Positions 44,543 to 55,792 of a DNA stretch of 64,000 nucleotides are shown in pieces. The notes below the pieces were generated by a model. It was not told where the DNA came from and did no database searches. It saw nothing but the letters and a program-made list of their open reading frames with translations. Location: contig NZ_JADKMY010000002.1 of the NCBI RefSeq assembly GCF_015351405.1, positions 248,001-312,000 on the forward strand, written 5' to 3'. Every line of letters begins with the position of its first letter. Within the stretch, counting starts at the first letter, position 1. The stretch comes from Corynebacterium suicordis DSM 45110. Lineage in GTDB: Bacteria > Actinomycetota > Actinomycetes > Mycobacteriales > Mycobacteriaceae. Made by a program: the position numbers and the translations under genes.

Positions 44543-44745
44543 ATTTCTCCTTCGAGCGGGCGGGCTCGCCACGAAGAATGCGTCGCAACCGAAAGCATTC
44601 CTCGGGCGACCGCTCCGCAAATATTAATACAGTGAGGTTTGGTCAGATTTCTGCCGCATCTTCGTTGTGGGCGGATCTCCACTTACTATTGTTGCACAAT
44701 TTCCTCAGATCACGTGTGCGCTGTCCGGGCGTGTGGGCGGCCTGG

Positions 44746-44763
44746 GCACACACTAAGGTGTGC
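44746..44763 (+). promoter_or_regulatory. Hairpin holding the Shine-Dalgarno of the membrane-protein gene
   Basis: GCACAC / GTGTGC is a perfect 6-bp stem around ACTAAG; AAGG of the ribosome-binding site spans loop and stem, 4 nt before the ATG at 44767. It could limit ribosome access. Small hairpins arise by chance, so this is tentative. Confidence 0.3.
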
Positions 44764-44766
44764 TGC

Positions 44767-45516
44767 ATGGAGATCACCGCGCAACAATTCAGAGAAATTG
44801 GGCAACAGCGAGAACTGCCACAAGGCCCGCGCATTGCCTTCGCGGCGCTGCTGGCACTCGCTCTGGCGGTGACCATTACGCAGCCCGCTCCGTTGGTCGG
44901 AATGTTGATGTTGGCGGTGGCCTTTGCCGGGTGCATCGTGGTGTGGTGGAAATTCATGCGACGCAGCGGTGAGCGTTTCAACAATTACGATCCCCTCAAG
45001 CCAGATACGGAAATGCAACGCACAGCCACCGACTGGAAAGAGGAATTTCGCCTGGTAGCGGTGGTCGCCGCGAGCTTTGTCTTGGTGAACCTCGGCCGCA
45101 TCTGGCCTGGTTGGATCTCTGGGCTAATCGTTGGTGTGATCGGCTTTGCGGTGTTTTTCTACCTGCTGGGCCGCAAGCCTTCGCGTCCGGAAAAATACAC
45201 GCTCCCCGAAGAACTGGTTGCTGGGCGCGATGCTTCCGCCGTGGTGGCCACTGGAAATGACGCGCTTTTGGCGGGAATGTATGCGCTGAAGATGGTCACC
45301 GGTGGGGTGCAAATTCAGAAGCACATCGCGGTGGATCATCTCACTGAAGCACTGCGGATGAATCCGGCCGAGGTTCACGAGGCTATCGAGGCCGCGAAGT
45401 CCCGGAAAGACATCGCCAGCATCAAGGAGCTGCGCAGCCGGGACACGGCCAACGAATGGCTCACGCTCACGCCGAAAACCAGCCATGCATTTCAGAAGAG
45501 AATGCGTGGCGAATAA
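44767..45516 (+). CDS. Four-helix membrane protein with a C-terminal helical domain, unknown function
   Basis: A 249-residue protein, divergent from rne. Two membrane hairpins are visible: IAFAALLALALAVTI with LVGMLMLAVAFAGCIVVWW, then LVAVVAASFVLVNLGRIWP with ISGLIVGVIGFAVFFYLL. The cytoplasmic C-terminus (about 150-249) is helical (DALLAGMYALKMVTGGVQIQKHIA) and might be a winged-helix-like fold, but I cannot confirm this. AAGG lies just before the ATG. The open frame upstream to 44578 has no start with a good ribosome-binding site. The family is not recognised. Confidence 0.7.
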   Translation: MEITAQQFREIGQQRELPQGPRIAFAALLALALAVTITQPAPLVGMLMLAVAFAGCIVVWWKFMRRSGERFNNYDPLKPDTEMQRTATDWKEEFRLVAVVAASFVLVNLGRIWPGWISGLIVGVIGFAVFFYLLGRKPSRPEKYTLPEELVAGRDASAVVATGNDALLAGMYALKMVTGGVQIQKHIAVDHLTEALRMNPAEVHEAIEAAKSRKDIASIKELRSRDTANEWLTLTPKTSHAFQKRMRGE

Positions 45517-45539
45517 CGCTTGCTCTGATTCCGCGCGAA

Positions 45540-45578
45540 AAAATCCCCATCGCAGTGATTCTCTGCGGCGGGGATTTT
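45540..45578. terminator. Bidirectional terminator between membrane-protein gene and ndk
   Basis: AAAATCCCC-AT-CGCAG pairs with CTGCG-GC-GGGGATTTT around TGATTCT. It has A/T tracts on both sides and sits between convergent genes. Confidence 0.8.
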
Positions 45579-45612
45579 CTGGTGAGGGGAGATAGTTACT
45601 CCGCGCTTCGCT

Positions 45613-46023
45613 TTAGAGGTTCGGGAACCAGATCCCGATTTCGCGCTCAGCGGACTCAGGAGAATCGGATCCGTGGACCACGTTCTCACCGACGGTCAGA
45701 GCGAAGTCTCCGCGGATGGTGCCTGGGGTGGCCTTGGACACTGGATCCGTGCCGCCGGCCAGCTGACGCCATGCGTCGATGGCGCGCTCGCCTTCAACGA
45801 TTCCTGCAATCAATGGTGCAGAGGTGATGAAGTCAACCAATTCGCCGAAGAAAGGCTTGTCGGAGTGCTCTTCGTAGTGCTTCTCAGCGGTCTCGCGGTC
45901 TGCAGTGCGCAGATCCAGTTCGACGAGCTTGAGACCCTTGCGCTCGATGCGAGCGAGGATCTCTCCTACGTGGCCGTTGGAGACGCCATCAGGCTTGATC
46001 AGGATGAGTGTACGTTCAGTCAT
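45613..46023 (-). CDS. ndk: Nucleoside diphosphate kinase
   Basis: A 136-residue hexameric or tetrameric kinase that equalises nucleoside di- and triphosphate pools. [14 protein letters not shown] at the start, the Asn-containing ATGTIRGDF region and the active-site histidine in NVVHGSDS are all present. Length is standard. No strong Shine-Dalgarno is seen (CTCGGCAAAC precedes the ATG). The gene is separated by about 75 bp from the broken amidase gene. Confidence 0.97.
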   Translation of the reverse strand: MTERTLILIKPDGVSNGHVGEILARIERKGLKLVELDLRTADRETAEKHYEEHSDKPFFGELVDFITSAPLIAGIVEGERAIDAWRQLAGGTDPVSKATPGTIRGDFALTVGENVVHGSDSPESAEREIGIWFPNL

Positions 46024-46099
46024 GTTTGCCGAGTCTACAGCCCAAGTTCACAGATCGCGCGCTTATGCTCCTCGATTACACCCCTGCTGAGAGGCGCGC

Positions 46100-47443
46100 T
46101 TAAACGCGGGAACGAACCGAATCCATCATCGGGTACATGAGATCGCCCGGGCAGCCGGTCCCACCGCTGATGTCAGCCCAGTCACGGTGTCCGCTGATGG
46201 CGCGTCGCATGGAGGAATGGCCGGTGTCCCGGTTGGTGTAGCGCATGCTGGAGCGGGGATCCAGACCCAAGCCGCGGCACAGGTGACCCAGCACGCGAAC
46301 CAGGGAATCGATGGCTTGGGTGGTGGGTCGCTCGTAGGTGTAATCACCCATGAGGCAGACACCGACGTTGCTGGTGTTTGCGTTGTAGACGTGGCCAGCG
46401 GTAGCCACAGAACGGGTGCCCGGTTGGAACACCGCGTACCCGGCACGGCCCGTGGTGCGACCCTGGAACACGGTGCCATCCGGTGCGATGACCAGGTGGT
46501 AGCCGATATCGCCCCATCCCTGGCCGCCGTTGGCGCTGGATGCGTGATAGGCATAAATGCTGCGCATCGCGGCATATTAATTGGTCAATCCGGTGGTGGC
46601 CATGGCCGTATGGTGCACGGTGATTACTTGGGCGGGGGCGAAATTCGGAACCCAGGATGCCAGGCTTTCATCCGCGCCCCATTGCGCGCGGGACACAACC
46701 TCGAGACCATCGATCACCGCAGCCTTACCCGCACCGGGCACTGGCGTGGGTAGGACAGGGCCTGGGTTGAGGCCGGACTGCCGGATAATATCCGCGATTG
46801 CGCCTGCTAGTGCGGTGGATCCTTCTAGCCCATCCTGGCTCAGCTGGAGAGCCTGGTTTGGATCAACCTGCACCAGACCTGCCCCGTTGTTCGCCACATA
46901 TGGGGTGACTCCAGCCCCAGCTACATCGCGCTCTTCACCCTCTTTGGCTTCCACCACGTGCACATAAGCGCGGGAGGTATCCGCGGCGGCAATCTTGTGT
47001 GCGCCGTCATACTTCACAGCCACTGCATCTTCCGGCACCACGATGGGCTCGGAAGAATGTACCCCTGCGAGTCCCTCTTGGCCATCGCGGCCATGGGATA
47101 GCGGGTGAATCTTTGCGGTGCGGACCGAGCCGTCGGTGAGGGTGAATTCCAGGCTTCCCACGCTGTGCTCGGAGGTCGCGATGGGCTGAGGGAAGCTGAC
47201 GTTCATGTACCGGTTACCACCGGGCAGAGCTGCGGCATTGCCGCGTCCCAGGCCGGCGGAGGTCAGCTTCTCTGCAATTTCGGCGGAACCGGCTGGCTGC
47301 GCACCCGCACCCAGGAGTGCGGAGCTAGAGAGTGTTGCATCCGCGGGAGAGATCAATGTGCGGGAAAGGGGGATGGTTGAGACCGCTGCGAACGCGCCTG
47401 CAGCTGTGGTCGAGCGAAGGAATGTACGGCGAGTCCACGTCAT
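46100..47443 (-). pseudogene. Tat-exported N-acetylmuramoyl-L-alanine amidase (PGRP/amidase_2), split by an in-frame TAA
   Basis: The frame from ATG 47443 runs to a TAA at 46577-46579. The same frame then continues (YAAMRSIYAYHAS...) to a normal stop at 46100. Upstream part: twin-arginine signal (TRRTFLRSTTAAG), a ~220-residue beta-rich region, and the first half of the amidase domain with zinc ligand HH (VITVHHTA). Downstream part: GWGDIGYHLVIAPDGTVFQGR, SNVGVCLMGDY and GHRDW...GCPGDL with the remaining zinc ligands. Each half alone lacks ligands, so no active amidase is expected. One base change in the TAA would restore reading. ATG 46567 has no ribosome-binding site. A sequencing error remains possible. 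Confidence 0.8.
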
Positions 47444-47603
47444 GCCTGTGAATTCTATGGCAAAAGTATGCCCCCATTTGGGTAACCCCAAAAGGCACCC
47501 CCATCACGGTGTAATCCCAAGACAATGTGAAAGGTGTGACAGAAGTGGTTATGGGGCCCTGCGTGGCGAGGTTGAGGCCATTACCCCGGCACGCGAATAT
47601 TCC

Positions 47604-48059
47604 TTAGATATCCAGGTGCTGGCTGGGCAGCAATCCCCTCTCCATGCGCAGCTGCATGTTCTTTTTCAGGTGGTAGATGTACCACCACACGGCAGCAAAC
47701 ATGATCGCTACCACTCCCATGGAGATGTGTACGAAAAATCCGGCAACAGCAGCTACCTGCAACCCAATATTGAGCGCATCGGCGAATTTCGCGCGCTGCA
47801 GGAAGGCCGCCACCACCATCAGTAGGCCCAAGCCCACCACATAAGTAAGAGCCAGCGGGGTGGCCGCGGCACCGTTATCCACGCGGGTCACCACGGTGAG
47901 CACCAGGAGAATCACGATGGCTTCCATGATGTGAGTGCCGGCCATCACGCCTCGCACACCCTTCATCGGGTCGTTCTTCGGCGTATGCCCTAATCCCAGC
48001 GGGCCTACTTTGGCCGCCCCTGCTTGGCCAGTGGCTGGCTCCTGCTCATTATTCGCCAT
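47604..48059 (-). CDS. DUF4233 membrane protein downstream of folC
   Basis: A 151-residue membrane protein. After a cytoplasmic N-terminus of ~45 residues it has about four helices, starting GTHIMEAIVILLVLTVV, then LALTYVVGLGLLMVVAAFL, LNIGLQVAAVAGFFVHIS and GVVAIMFAAVWWYIYHL. The MAGTHIMEAIV pattern and position after folC match the DUF4233 family found in the folC-DUF4233-ndk cluster of actinobacteria. AGGAG and GGGAG precede the ATG. It starts about 60 bp after folC, so co-transcription is likely. Function unknown. Confidence 0.85.
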   Translation of the reverse strand: MANNEQEPATGQAGAAKVGPLGLGHTPKNDPMKGVRGVMAGTHIMEAIVILLVLTVVTRVDNGAAATPLALTYVVGLGLLMVVAAFLQRAKFADALNIGLQVAAVAGFFVHISMGVVAIMFAAVWWYIYHLKKNMQLRMERGLLPSQHLDI

Positions 48060-48121
48060 GTCTCCCGCGCTCCTTAGTTAGAAAAATTTCCACGTTCTTT
48101 GCTGTGCCCGCATCCGCGACT

Positions 48122-49702
48122 TCAGGCCGGTTCTTTGCCAAACAATGTGCGTGCTTCACCGGCTGTCACCACGGAGCCCGTGATGAGCACTCCCGATCCA
48201 GAAAGCAGCCCATCACTATCTTCCTCTGCCAGTTCAGTGGCCAGTTCCACCGCGCCTGGCAGGTTGTATGCCACGTGCACTCTCTCTTCTCCGAAGGCAT
48301 CGCGCGCATAGTCCGCCAGCACATCCGCATCCAGCGCTCGCGGTGAGCTGCTCTGGGTGATCACCACTTCGTCAAGCACCGGCTCCAGGTTCTCCAACAC
48401 TCCGCGCGCATCCTTATCCCCCAGCATTCCCACTACACCGATCAAGCGGCGGAAGGAGAAATCCCTGCCCATGGCGGTGGCCAACGCTTTGGCACCGTGC
48501 GGATTATGGGAGGCATCGATGAAAACGCTCGGCGCGGAGCGCACTCGTTCCAAACGGCCGGGCGATTCCACCTGGGCGAAACCTTCCCGCACACGCTCGA
48601 TATCCAGTTTTCTCTCTCCACCTGCACCGAAAAATGCTTCCACAGCGGCCAGGGCCACTGCCGCATTCCTGGCCTGGTGCTCGCCGGAAAGAGGCAGGAA
48701 AATATCCTCGTACAATCCGCCCAAACCCTGGATGTTCAGCTGTTGCCCACCCACGGCCACGCGAGAATCCACCACCGCGAATTCCGAACCAGCACGAGCC
48801 ACCGAGGAGTCCTTCTCCACAGCTTCGGCCAGCAATACCTGCATCACGGCAGGCTCCTGCTCAGCGATCACGGTCACGTTATCCGGCGGGGTGAGCAGAT
48901 CATCGGCATCCCAGCGCGACTTGATGATGCCCGCCTTCTCCCCCGCGATCTCCTCCAGGGTCTCCCCCAGATAATCCGTGTGGTCCAGCCCAATGGGAGT
49001 GATCACAGCCACGTCCGAGCTGATCACATTCGTGGCATCCCATCGGCCGCCCATGCCCGTTTCCACCACGGCGACATCCACTGGCGCATCCGCGAAAGCG
49101 GCATAAGCGATGGCCACGAGCACCTCAAACTTGCTCATCTTCGGCCCGCCTTCAGCCTCGCTGCGCGCGTCCACCATCTCCACATAGGGCTTGATTTCGC
49201 GCCAGATGGCCACGTAATCGGCAGGGTGCAGCGGCTTTCCGTCCACCGCGATGCGCTCAGTAACGATCTGCAAGTGCGGGCTTGTAGTCCGACCTGTGCG
49301 ACGATGGAAGGCCCGCATTAGCGACTCCACCATGCGCACCACGGATGTCTTCCCGTTGGTTCCCGCCACGTGAATTGCCGGGAAGGCCCGCTCCGGATTG
49401 CCCAGCAGATCCATGAGCAGTTCGATACGCTCCAGCGAAGGATCAATCTTCGTCTCCGGCCAGCGCAAATCCAGTTCCGCTTCGGTCTCTGCCAGTGCCA
49501 GCACATCCTCCGGGGTCACCGGCCGCTCGATCACCTCTCCCTCGCCGGCAGCGGGTTGGTCCGAGGTGGCGTCGATCGGCAAGGCCAGCCCCGAATCATC
49601 CAAGGTCACCTCACCGAACTCCGGTAGCTGTTCCAGCGCCGCGTCGATGTCCGCGTCTTCTTGTGGCGTATTTTTTTCGACGCCACCCTTGTCCTCAGTC
49701 AC
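48122..49702 (-). CDS. folC: Folylpolyglutamate synthase / dihydrofolate synthase
   Basis: A 526-residue Mur-ligase-family enzyme that adds glutamate to folates (and possibly joins dihydropteroate and glutamate). The ATP-binding P-loop GTNGKTS lies at about residue 120. TTSPHLQIVTERIAVDG, ETGMGGRWDATN, IGLDHTDYLGETLEEIAGEKAGIIK and DASHNPHGAKALA are all in order. GTG 49702 has GGGAG 7 nt upstream and is my start; ATG 49726 is possible. Before the normal FolC start there is an acidic extension of ~75 residues (VTEDKGGVEKNTPQEDADID...), which includes a copy of the dispersed motif. Confidence 0.94.
   Translation of the reverse strand: MTEDKGGVEKNTPQEDADIDAALEQLPEFGEVTLDDSGLALPIDATSDQPAAGEGEVIERPVTPEDVLALAETEAELDLRWPETKIDPSLERIELLMDLLGNPERAFPAIHVAGTNGKTSVVRMVESLMRAFHRRTGRTTSPHLQIVTERIAVDGKPLHPADYVAIWREIKPYVEMVDARSEAEGGPKMSKFEVLVAIAYAAFADAPVDVAVVETGMGGRWDATNVISSDVAVITPIGLDHTDYLGETLEEIAGEKAGIIKSRWDADDLLTPPDNVTVIAEQEPAVMQVLLAEAVEKDSSVARAGSEFAVVDSRVAVGGQQLNIQGLGGLYEDIFLPLSGEHQARNAAVALAAVEAFFGAGGERKLDIERVREGFAQVESPGRLERVRSAPSVFIDASHNPHGAKALATAMGRDFSFRRLIGVVGMLGDKDARGVLENLEPVLDEVVITQSSSPRALDADVLADYARDAFGEERVHVAYNLPGAVELATELAEEDSDGLLSGSGVLITGSVVTAGEARTLFGKEPA
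49671..49690 (-). repeat. Dispersed GGTGGCGTCG-purine motif, first codons of folC
   Basis: AAGGGTGGCGTCGAAAAAAA on the minus strand, coding KGGVEKN just after the GTG start. Confidence 0.65.
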
Positions 49703-49736
49703 TTTTCGACTCCCATTGTGCTGCATACTCCCCGGG

Positions 49737-52535
49737 CTAGGCCTGGGGCAATTCGGCCAGGCGGGCGGTGATGCGATCGCGCTCTTCTGCCGCAACCGCC
49801 TGACGCTCCTTGATACCTGCAACAACCTTTTCCGGCGCCTTGGCCAGGAAGTTTTGGTTGCTCAGCTTCTTGGCGGCGTTATCCAGTTCCTTGTTCGCCT
49901 CTGCCAGATCCTTCTCCAGGCGCTTGCGCTCAGCGGCTACATCCACGGTGCCGGAAGTATCCAGCTCCACGGTGACCGTGGCCTGCGACAAACGCACCTC
50001 GATGCTGGCCGTTGCCGTGAAGTCTTCCTCCGGGAGCTCCAGGCGCACCAATGAACGGGCTGCGGCTTCCAAACCGCTGAGATCCGCTGCGGCAAAGTCT
50101 ACTGCTGCGGGCACCTTTTGCGTGGGCTTCACACCTTGATCGCTGCGGAAACGGCGGATCTCGGTGATGAGCTTTTCCAGGTCCTCCATGCGACGCACGG
50201 CCACCTCATCGGTGGCCGCGCCACCGTTGGTGAGTTCCTGGCCTGGCCACTGGCTCACTGCCAGCGAAGGCGCGTAGCCTTCTACCCCATCGGTGAGGGT
50301 CTTCCACAGGGTGTCGGTGACGAATGGCATGGCTGGGTGAAGCAGGCGCAACACGGAATCCAGCACGCGGCCGAGCACCAGCTGGGTATTGATGCCGCGG
50401 GAGATTTCCTCCTGGCTGGCGGCATCCCAATCGCGCGGGATCTGCACCTTGGCGATCTCCAGGTACCAGTCACAGAATTCACCCCAGGCGAAGCGATAGA
50501 GGGATTCGTTGGCCCAGGCGAATTCATAGCGATCCAGAGCGGAATCAACATGCTCGCGGACGGCTTCCAAGCGATCCAGGATCCAGCGATCCGCATCGGT
50601 GAGATCCGCGCGCTCCGGCAACTCGCCCACCTGTGCGCCGTTCATCAGCGCAAACTTGGTGGCGTTATAGAGCTTGGTGGCGAAGTTGCGGGAAGACTGG
50701 GCGGAATCTTCTCCCACGGGGAGATCGCTTCCGGGGTTCGCGCCACGGGCCAGGGTGAAGCGCAGCGCATCGGCGCCGTAGTCGCGAACCCAGTCCATGG
50801 GGTCGATGCCGTTACCCAGGGATTTGGACATCTTGCGGCCATGCTCATCGCGCACCAGACCGTGCAGGAAAATATCCTTGAACGGCACCTGTGGCCGACC
50901 GCCGCGCTCTTCCGCGCCATTAGCCTGCATGCTGCCCGGAAACGGGGAGCCTTCCAAGGTGTCCACGAACGTGCTGAACATCATCATGCGAGCAACCCAG
51001 AAGAACAGGATGTCATAGCCGGTCACCAGCACGGATGTGGGATAGAAACGCTCCAGATCAGGGGTGGCCTCTGGCCAGCCCATGGTGGAGAAAGGCCACA
51101 GCGCGGAGCTGAACCAGGTATCCAGCACGTCTTCGTCCTGCTGCCAGCCTTCACCCGTTGGGGGTTCATCATCTGAGCCGCAGCACACCACTTCGCCCTC
51201 TGGTCCGTACCAGATAGGAATGCGGTGGCCCCACCACAGCTGGCGGGAGATGGACCAATCGTGCATGTTGTCCACCCAATCGAACCACCGGGGTTCTTGG
51301 GATGCGGGGTGGATAACGGTATCGCCTTCGCGGATGGCGTCACCCGCCATCTTCGCCAGCTCATCCACCTTCACGTACCACTGCAGGGAAAGGCGCGGCT
51401 CTATAGCTTCCCCGGAGCGCTCAGAGTGGCCCACTGAGTGCACGTAGGGGAACTTCCGGCCCACAATTCGCCCTTGCTCCTCAAGCGCGAGGCGGATCTT
51501 TTCCCGAGCTTCATAGCGTTCCATGCCATCGAACTGCGTACCGGTATTCGCGATATGGCCGGTCACATCCATGATTTCCGGCATGGGGAGATCATGGCGC
51601 TTACCCAGCTCGAAGTCATTGGGATCATGAGCCGGGGTGATCTTCACCGCGCCGGTTCCGAATTCCGGATCCACGTAGTCATCTGCCACCACGATCATCT
51701 GGCGATCAGCCAGGAACGGGTGCGGCAAGGTGGTGCCCACCAGATCTGTATAACGCTCGTCATCGGGGTGCACGGCCACGGCCACATCGCCCAGCATGGT
51801 TTCCACACGGGTGGTGGCCACGATCACGTGTGGCTCGTCATCGTTGAGCGAACCATAGCGGATGGAAACCAGCTCGCCCTCATCATCCGAGTGCACAACC
51901 TCGATATCGGAGATCGCAGTCTGCAGCACGGGTGACCAGTTCACCAAACGGTTCGCGCGGTAGATCAAACCGCGATCAAACAACGCCTTGAAGATGGTTT
52001 GCACGGCCTCAGACAGGCCCTCGTCCAGGGTGAAGCGTTCGCGAGACCAATCCACGGAATCGCCGATTGCTCGCATTTGACCTTGGATTACATCGCCGTA
52101 GCGCTGCTTCCATTCCCAGACGCGCTCAACGAACTCTTCGCGGGAGTAATCAAAGCGGGTCTTGCCCTCAGTCTCCCGGAGATTCGCCTCCACCTTGGTC
52201 TGCGTAGCAATTCCGGCGTGGTCTGCACCCGGTAGCCACAGCACTTCATAACCCTGCATGCGCTTGCGACGGGCCATGTGGTCCATCAACGTGTGATCCA
52301 GCGCGTGCCCCATGTGCAGCTGACCAGTCACATTGGGCGGCGGCAACACGATGCTAAACGGAGGCTTGGAGCTAGCGGGATCCGCCGTGAAGTATCCCTG
52401 ATCCACCCAGCCTTGGTAGAGATCCTCTTCTACCTCTGCGGGGTTCCACGCAGGGGGAAGCTGGGCTGAACGGTCAGCGCCGATGGAACGCCCGATGGCT
52501 TCGGTGGACTGGGGATTCTCGCTAGATGTACTCAC
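49737..52535 (-). CDS. valS: Valyl-tRNA synthetase
   Basis: A 932-residue class I synthetase that charges tRNA-Val. The HIGH motif appears as [12 protein letters not shown] and KMSKS as [14 protein letters not shown]. The editing domain ([21 protein letters not shown]) removes threonine mischarged by the enzyme. The C-terminal coiled coil ([23 protein letters not shown]) is typical. Start is GTG 52535 (VSTSSENPQ); no good Shine-Dalgarno is seen, so it may be leaderless or weakly initiated. It is 34 bp upstream of folC, the conserved valS-folC pair. No T-box is visible upstream. Confidence 0.97.
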   Translation of the reverse strand: MSTSSENPQSTEAIGRSIGADRSAQLPPAWNPAEVEEDLYQGWVDQGYFTADPASSKPPFSIVLPPPNVTGQLHMGHALDHTLMDHMARRKRMQGYEVLWLPGADHAGIATQTKVEANLRETEGKTRFDYSREEFVERVWEWKQRYGDVIQGQMRAIGDSVDWSRERFTLDEGLSEAVQTIFKALFDRGLIYRANRLVNWSPVLQTAISDIEVVHSDDEGELVSIRYGSLNDDEPHVIVATTRVETMLGDVAVAVHPDDERYTDLVGTTLPHPFLADRQMIVVADDYVDPEFGTGAVKITPAHDPNDFELGKRHDLPMPEIMDVTGHIANTGTQFDGMERYEAREKIRLALEEQGRIVGRKFPYVHSVGHSERSGEAIEPRLSLQWYVKVDELAKMAGDAIREGDTVIHPASQEPRWFDWVDNMHDWSISRQLWWGHRIPIWYGPEGEVVCCGSDDEPPTGEGWQQDEDVLDTWFSSALWPFSTMGWPEATPDLERFYPTSVLVTGYDILFFWVARMMMFSTFVDTLEGSPFPGSMQANGAEERGGRPQVPFKDIFLHGLVRDEHGRKMSKSLGNGIDPMDWVRDYGADALRFTLARGANPGSDLPVGEDSAQSSRNFATKLYNATKFALMNGAQVGELPERADLTDADRWILDRLEAVREHVDSALDRYEFAWANESLYRFAWGEFCDWYLEIAKVQIPRDWDAASQEEISRGINTQLVLGRVLDSVLRLLHPAMPFVTDTLWKTLTDGVEGYAPSLAVSQWPGQELTNGGAATDEVAVRRMEDLEKLITEIRRFRSDQGVKPTQKVPAAVDFAAADLSGLEAAARSLVRLELPEEDFTATASIEVRLSQATVTVELDTSGTVDVAAERKRLEKDLAEANKELDNAAKKLSNQNFLAKAPEKVVAGIKERQAVAAEERDRITARLAELPQA

Positions 52536-52556
52536 GAGTCATTAGTCTAATAGACC

Positions 52557-53633
52557 TCAGGACAGCGCTGAACGGAGAGCACCCACTGCCTCGCTCATTG
52601 CAATGCGCGCACCTTCCCACACGCCCGTGGAATTGACGAAGGGATGCACCACTCCCTCATGCCGGCGCAAGGTCACGGGCACGCCAGCAGCTTCCAACTT
52701 GCGGGCATAGGCCTCACCCTCATCCCGCAGTGGGTCGAACCCAGCCACAGCCACATACGCCGGCGGCAAACCGCTCAAATCCTCTGCGTGCAATGGAGAG
52801 ACATAAGGATTGGCTCGCTGGGATTTTTCCGGCACATACTGGTCGATGGCCCAGCTGACTTCCTTGGCAGTCAGATACAGCTTCTCGGAAAACTCGTGGT
52901 AGCTCGGCGTGCCCAGGTTATAGAGATCCGTGGCCGGGACGAACAGCATCTGCATCCGAGGCAATGGCAGCCCCTCATCTCGCAGGCGCAGGCACGCCGC
53001 AGCCACCAGGTTTCCGCCAGCGGAGTCACCGGCGAGGACTACGCGCTGCGCATCCACACCCTGGACTTTTCCTTGGAGAACAGCGGAGGCGACCGAGGTG
53101 ACGTCGTCTAAACCGGCAGGAAATTGTGCCTCGGGTGCCAGGCGGTAATCCACGCTGAGCACGGCCACCTCGGCCCGCCGGCAGAACCAGCGACACGTGG
53201 AGTCATGGGAGTCCAGTGAGCCGAGCGTCCAGCCACCACCGTGCACGAAAACAACGGTGGGCAGGGGGATGCTCGGATCTTCTTTCCCAGCGGGGCGGTA
53301 ATGGCGAACCTTCACGCCCTCCACGAAGTGCTCGGTGGCGCTGCCCACTGGCTCGTAGGTGAGCGCGCCCATGTGCGCCTCGTTATTGACCAAGGTGCGA
53401 CCCTCGCGTGGGGGCAGCTCGTACCAGTTCTTGGGAGAAACGATGCTGAGTGCCAAGAGGCTGGCGGCTACGTCAGCATCCAGCACATTGCCGTCCGAGT
53501 TCACCTTCTTGCCAAGCACGCGCAAGACAGGTGTGGGCAGCGAAGTCAAAATTCCGGCCAGTTTGGCATTTAACCGGACGACCAGCGGTAATTGGCGTGG
53601 TGGAACGGAAGTGGGAGCGTTCTGTTGGTTCAT
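52557..53633 (-). CDS. Alpha/beta-hydrolase esterase of the hormone-sensitive-lipase type
   Basis: A 358-residue hydrolase of the HSL/bacterial esterase family. The oxyanion motif HGGGW (VFVHGGGWTLGS) and the nucleophile motif GDSAGGN are present. A DPLRDEGEAYARKLEAAGVPV segment contains the catalytic Asp, and the His lies in EGVVHPF. No signal peptide is seen, so it is probably cytoplasmic. ATG 53633 is chosen because GGAT lies 7 nt upstream; other in-frame ATGs are at 53639 and 53666. It follows mdh by about 120 bp on the same strand. The natural ester is unknown. Confidence 0.88.
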   Translation of the reverse strand: MNQQNAPTSVPPRQLPLVVRLNAKLAGILTSLPTPVLRVLGKKVNSDGNVLDADVAASLLALSIVSPKNWYELPPREGRTLVNNEAHMGALTYEPVGSATEHFVEGVKVRHYRPAGKEDPSIPLPTVVFVHGGGWTLGSLDSHDSTCRWFCRRAEVAVLSVDYRLAPEAQFPAGLDDVTSVASAVLQGKVQGVDAQRVVLAGDSAGGNLVAAACLRLRDEGLPLPRMQMLFVPATDLYNLGTPSYHEFSEKLYLTAKEVSWAIDQYVPEKSQRANPYVSPLHAEDLSGLPPAYVAVAGFDPLRDEGEAYARKLEAAGVPVTLRRHEGVVHPFVNSTGVWEGARIAMSEAVGALRSALS

Positions 53634-53756
53634 ATTCATATCCAAACATATATTGTTTGGCTCCACACAAGAACGCGCGTATTCCTCACAATTCAGCGGC
53701 AGCCCGGTCAGAAAGCGCCCTGATCCTGCAGATTAAACCAGGTTAAAACAGGCTGA

Positions 53757-54809
<1,053 letters not shown>

Positions 54810-54841
54810 TTACGCCTGGAAAAATCCGCCCCGGGATTAGC

Positions 54842-55774
54842 ATGAACAGGGTGTCTTCCTCTCCACACTCGCCTGCCAGCCCGGATGCAGATCCGGCCGT
54901 CAACCCGTCCAGGGATTCAGCTGCGCTCTCGCCACTTTCTGCAGCTGCAGATCTCCCCCGCACATGGACGCGCTATGGCTTGACCGCGGATCTCTACCGA
55001 AAGCTGATGCAGTGCAGCTTGCCCGTGGTGGCGCGAGTGGGCTCCTCGCTTTCTGCCGAGCAGCTACAGCAGTTGGCTGCCTGTTGCACGGTGTCCCCGG
55101 ATCATTGGCTACTGCAGGATCCCACGGCGTTTTACGACGAATGCCTCCGCTTCGCCTCCAGCCAACTCTGGCCAGATTTCTCGCAGGCCCTGCCTGATGA
55201 CCTCTCGCGCACCATCCCTGCAGATGCCATCCGTTCCCTGGTCTCCGCGACGTTCCGCCGTATCCAGGCTCACCCCCAGGCACTGCGTTTGGTCATTTCG
55301 GAGAACCTTTTCGACAGCGCGAACTTAGCTAAGCGCAACGTGCTGCTCCCCGATTCCCCCGGGGTGCTGCAGCTGGATCGAGTGCTCATGCGCGGCCACG
55401 ATGTCGGTGCTTTCCGAGCCAGCATCTCCGCCGAGGATCTCTACATCCTGATCCTCTCCCTGTGCAGCTTCCCGGTTGCCCTGGGCTCCACGTTCCACCA
55501 GCTCTATGGAATGAATGTCACTGAACCGGCCAATGTCAACGGCCTGGAAACCCTGGCCAAGGATGCGGTTCTGGCGTTCCTCACCACCCCCATGCCCGCT
55601 TCGCACTCCGGAAGCTACACCCACTCTTCCCTCTCGATGGGACTGGGCCCCTCCGTGGCAGCCAACTTGTACTCCGGGGAAACTGCCACTTCCCCGTTGT
55701 TGCACCCGGATTCTTCTTCTTTTTCCGACGCCGCCCCCGACTATCCAGAAAACGACCCCTACCAGCACGAATAA
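54842..55774 (+). CDS. TetR-like protein with a degenerate DNA-binding domain
   Basis: A 310-residue protein divergent from mdh. After ~45 disordered residues comes a region resembling a TetR helix-turn-helix (LSAEQLQQLAACCTVSPDHWLLQDPTAFYDE), but the usual recognition-helix residues (AGVS...YHHF) are changed. The C-terminal part (about 110-250) is helical and could be a ligand-binding domain. The final ~60 residues are Ser/Pro-rich and disordered. Starting from ATG 54842 (MNRVSSSPHS) there is only a weak Shine-Dalgarno. It may be a diverged regulator of mdh or itself, but DNA binding is not assured. Confidence 0.55.
   Translation: MNRVSSSPHSPASPDADPAVNPSRDSAALSPLSAAADLPRTWTRYGLTADLYRKLMQCSLPVVARVGSSLSAEQLQQLAACCTVSPDHWLLQDPTAFYDECLRFASSQLWPDFSQALPDDLSRTIPADAIRSLVSATFRRIQAHPQALRLVISENLFDSANLAKRNVLLPDSPGVLQLDRVLMRGHDVGAFRASISAEDLYILILSLCSFPVALGSTFHQLYGMNVTEPANVNGLETLAKDAVLAFLTTPMPASHSGSYTHSSLSMGLGPSVAANLYSGETATSPLLHPDSSSFSDAAPDYPENDPYQHE
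55711..55738 (-). repeat. Dispersed GGCGGCGTCG-purine motif, 3' end of the TetR-like gene
   Basis: GGGGGCGGCGTCGGAAAAAG then AAGAAGAA on the minus strand. In the gene's own sense it reads SSSFSDAAP, 13 codons before the stop. Confidence 0.65.
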
Positions 55775-55792
55775 CTGGAGGGGCCGAGTGTG

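Noticed and set aside
46577..46579. Programmed read-through or selenocysteine at the amidase stop
   Set aside because: The codon is TAA, not TGA, and no SECIS-like or pseudoknot structure is visible. A nonsense mutation or sequencing error is simpler.
52536..52556. A T-box riboswitch for valS
   Set aside because: The gap to the upstream esterase gene is only 21 bp, too short for a T-box leader.
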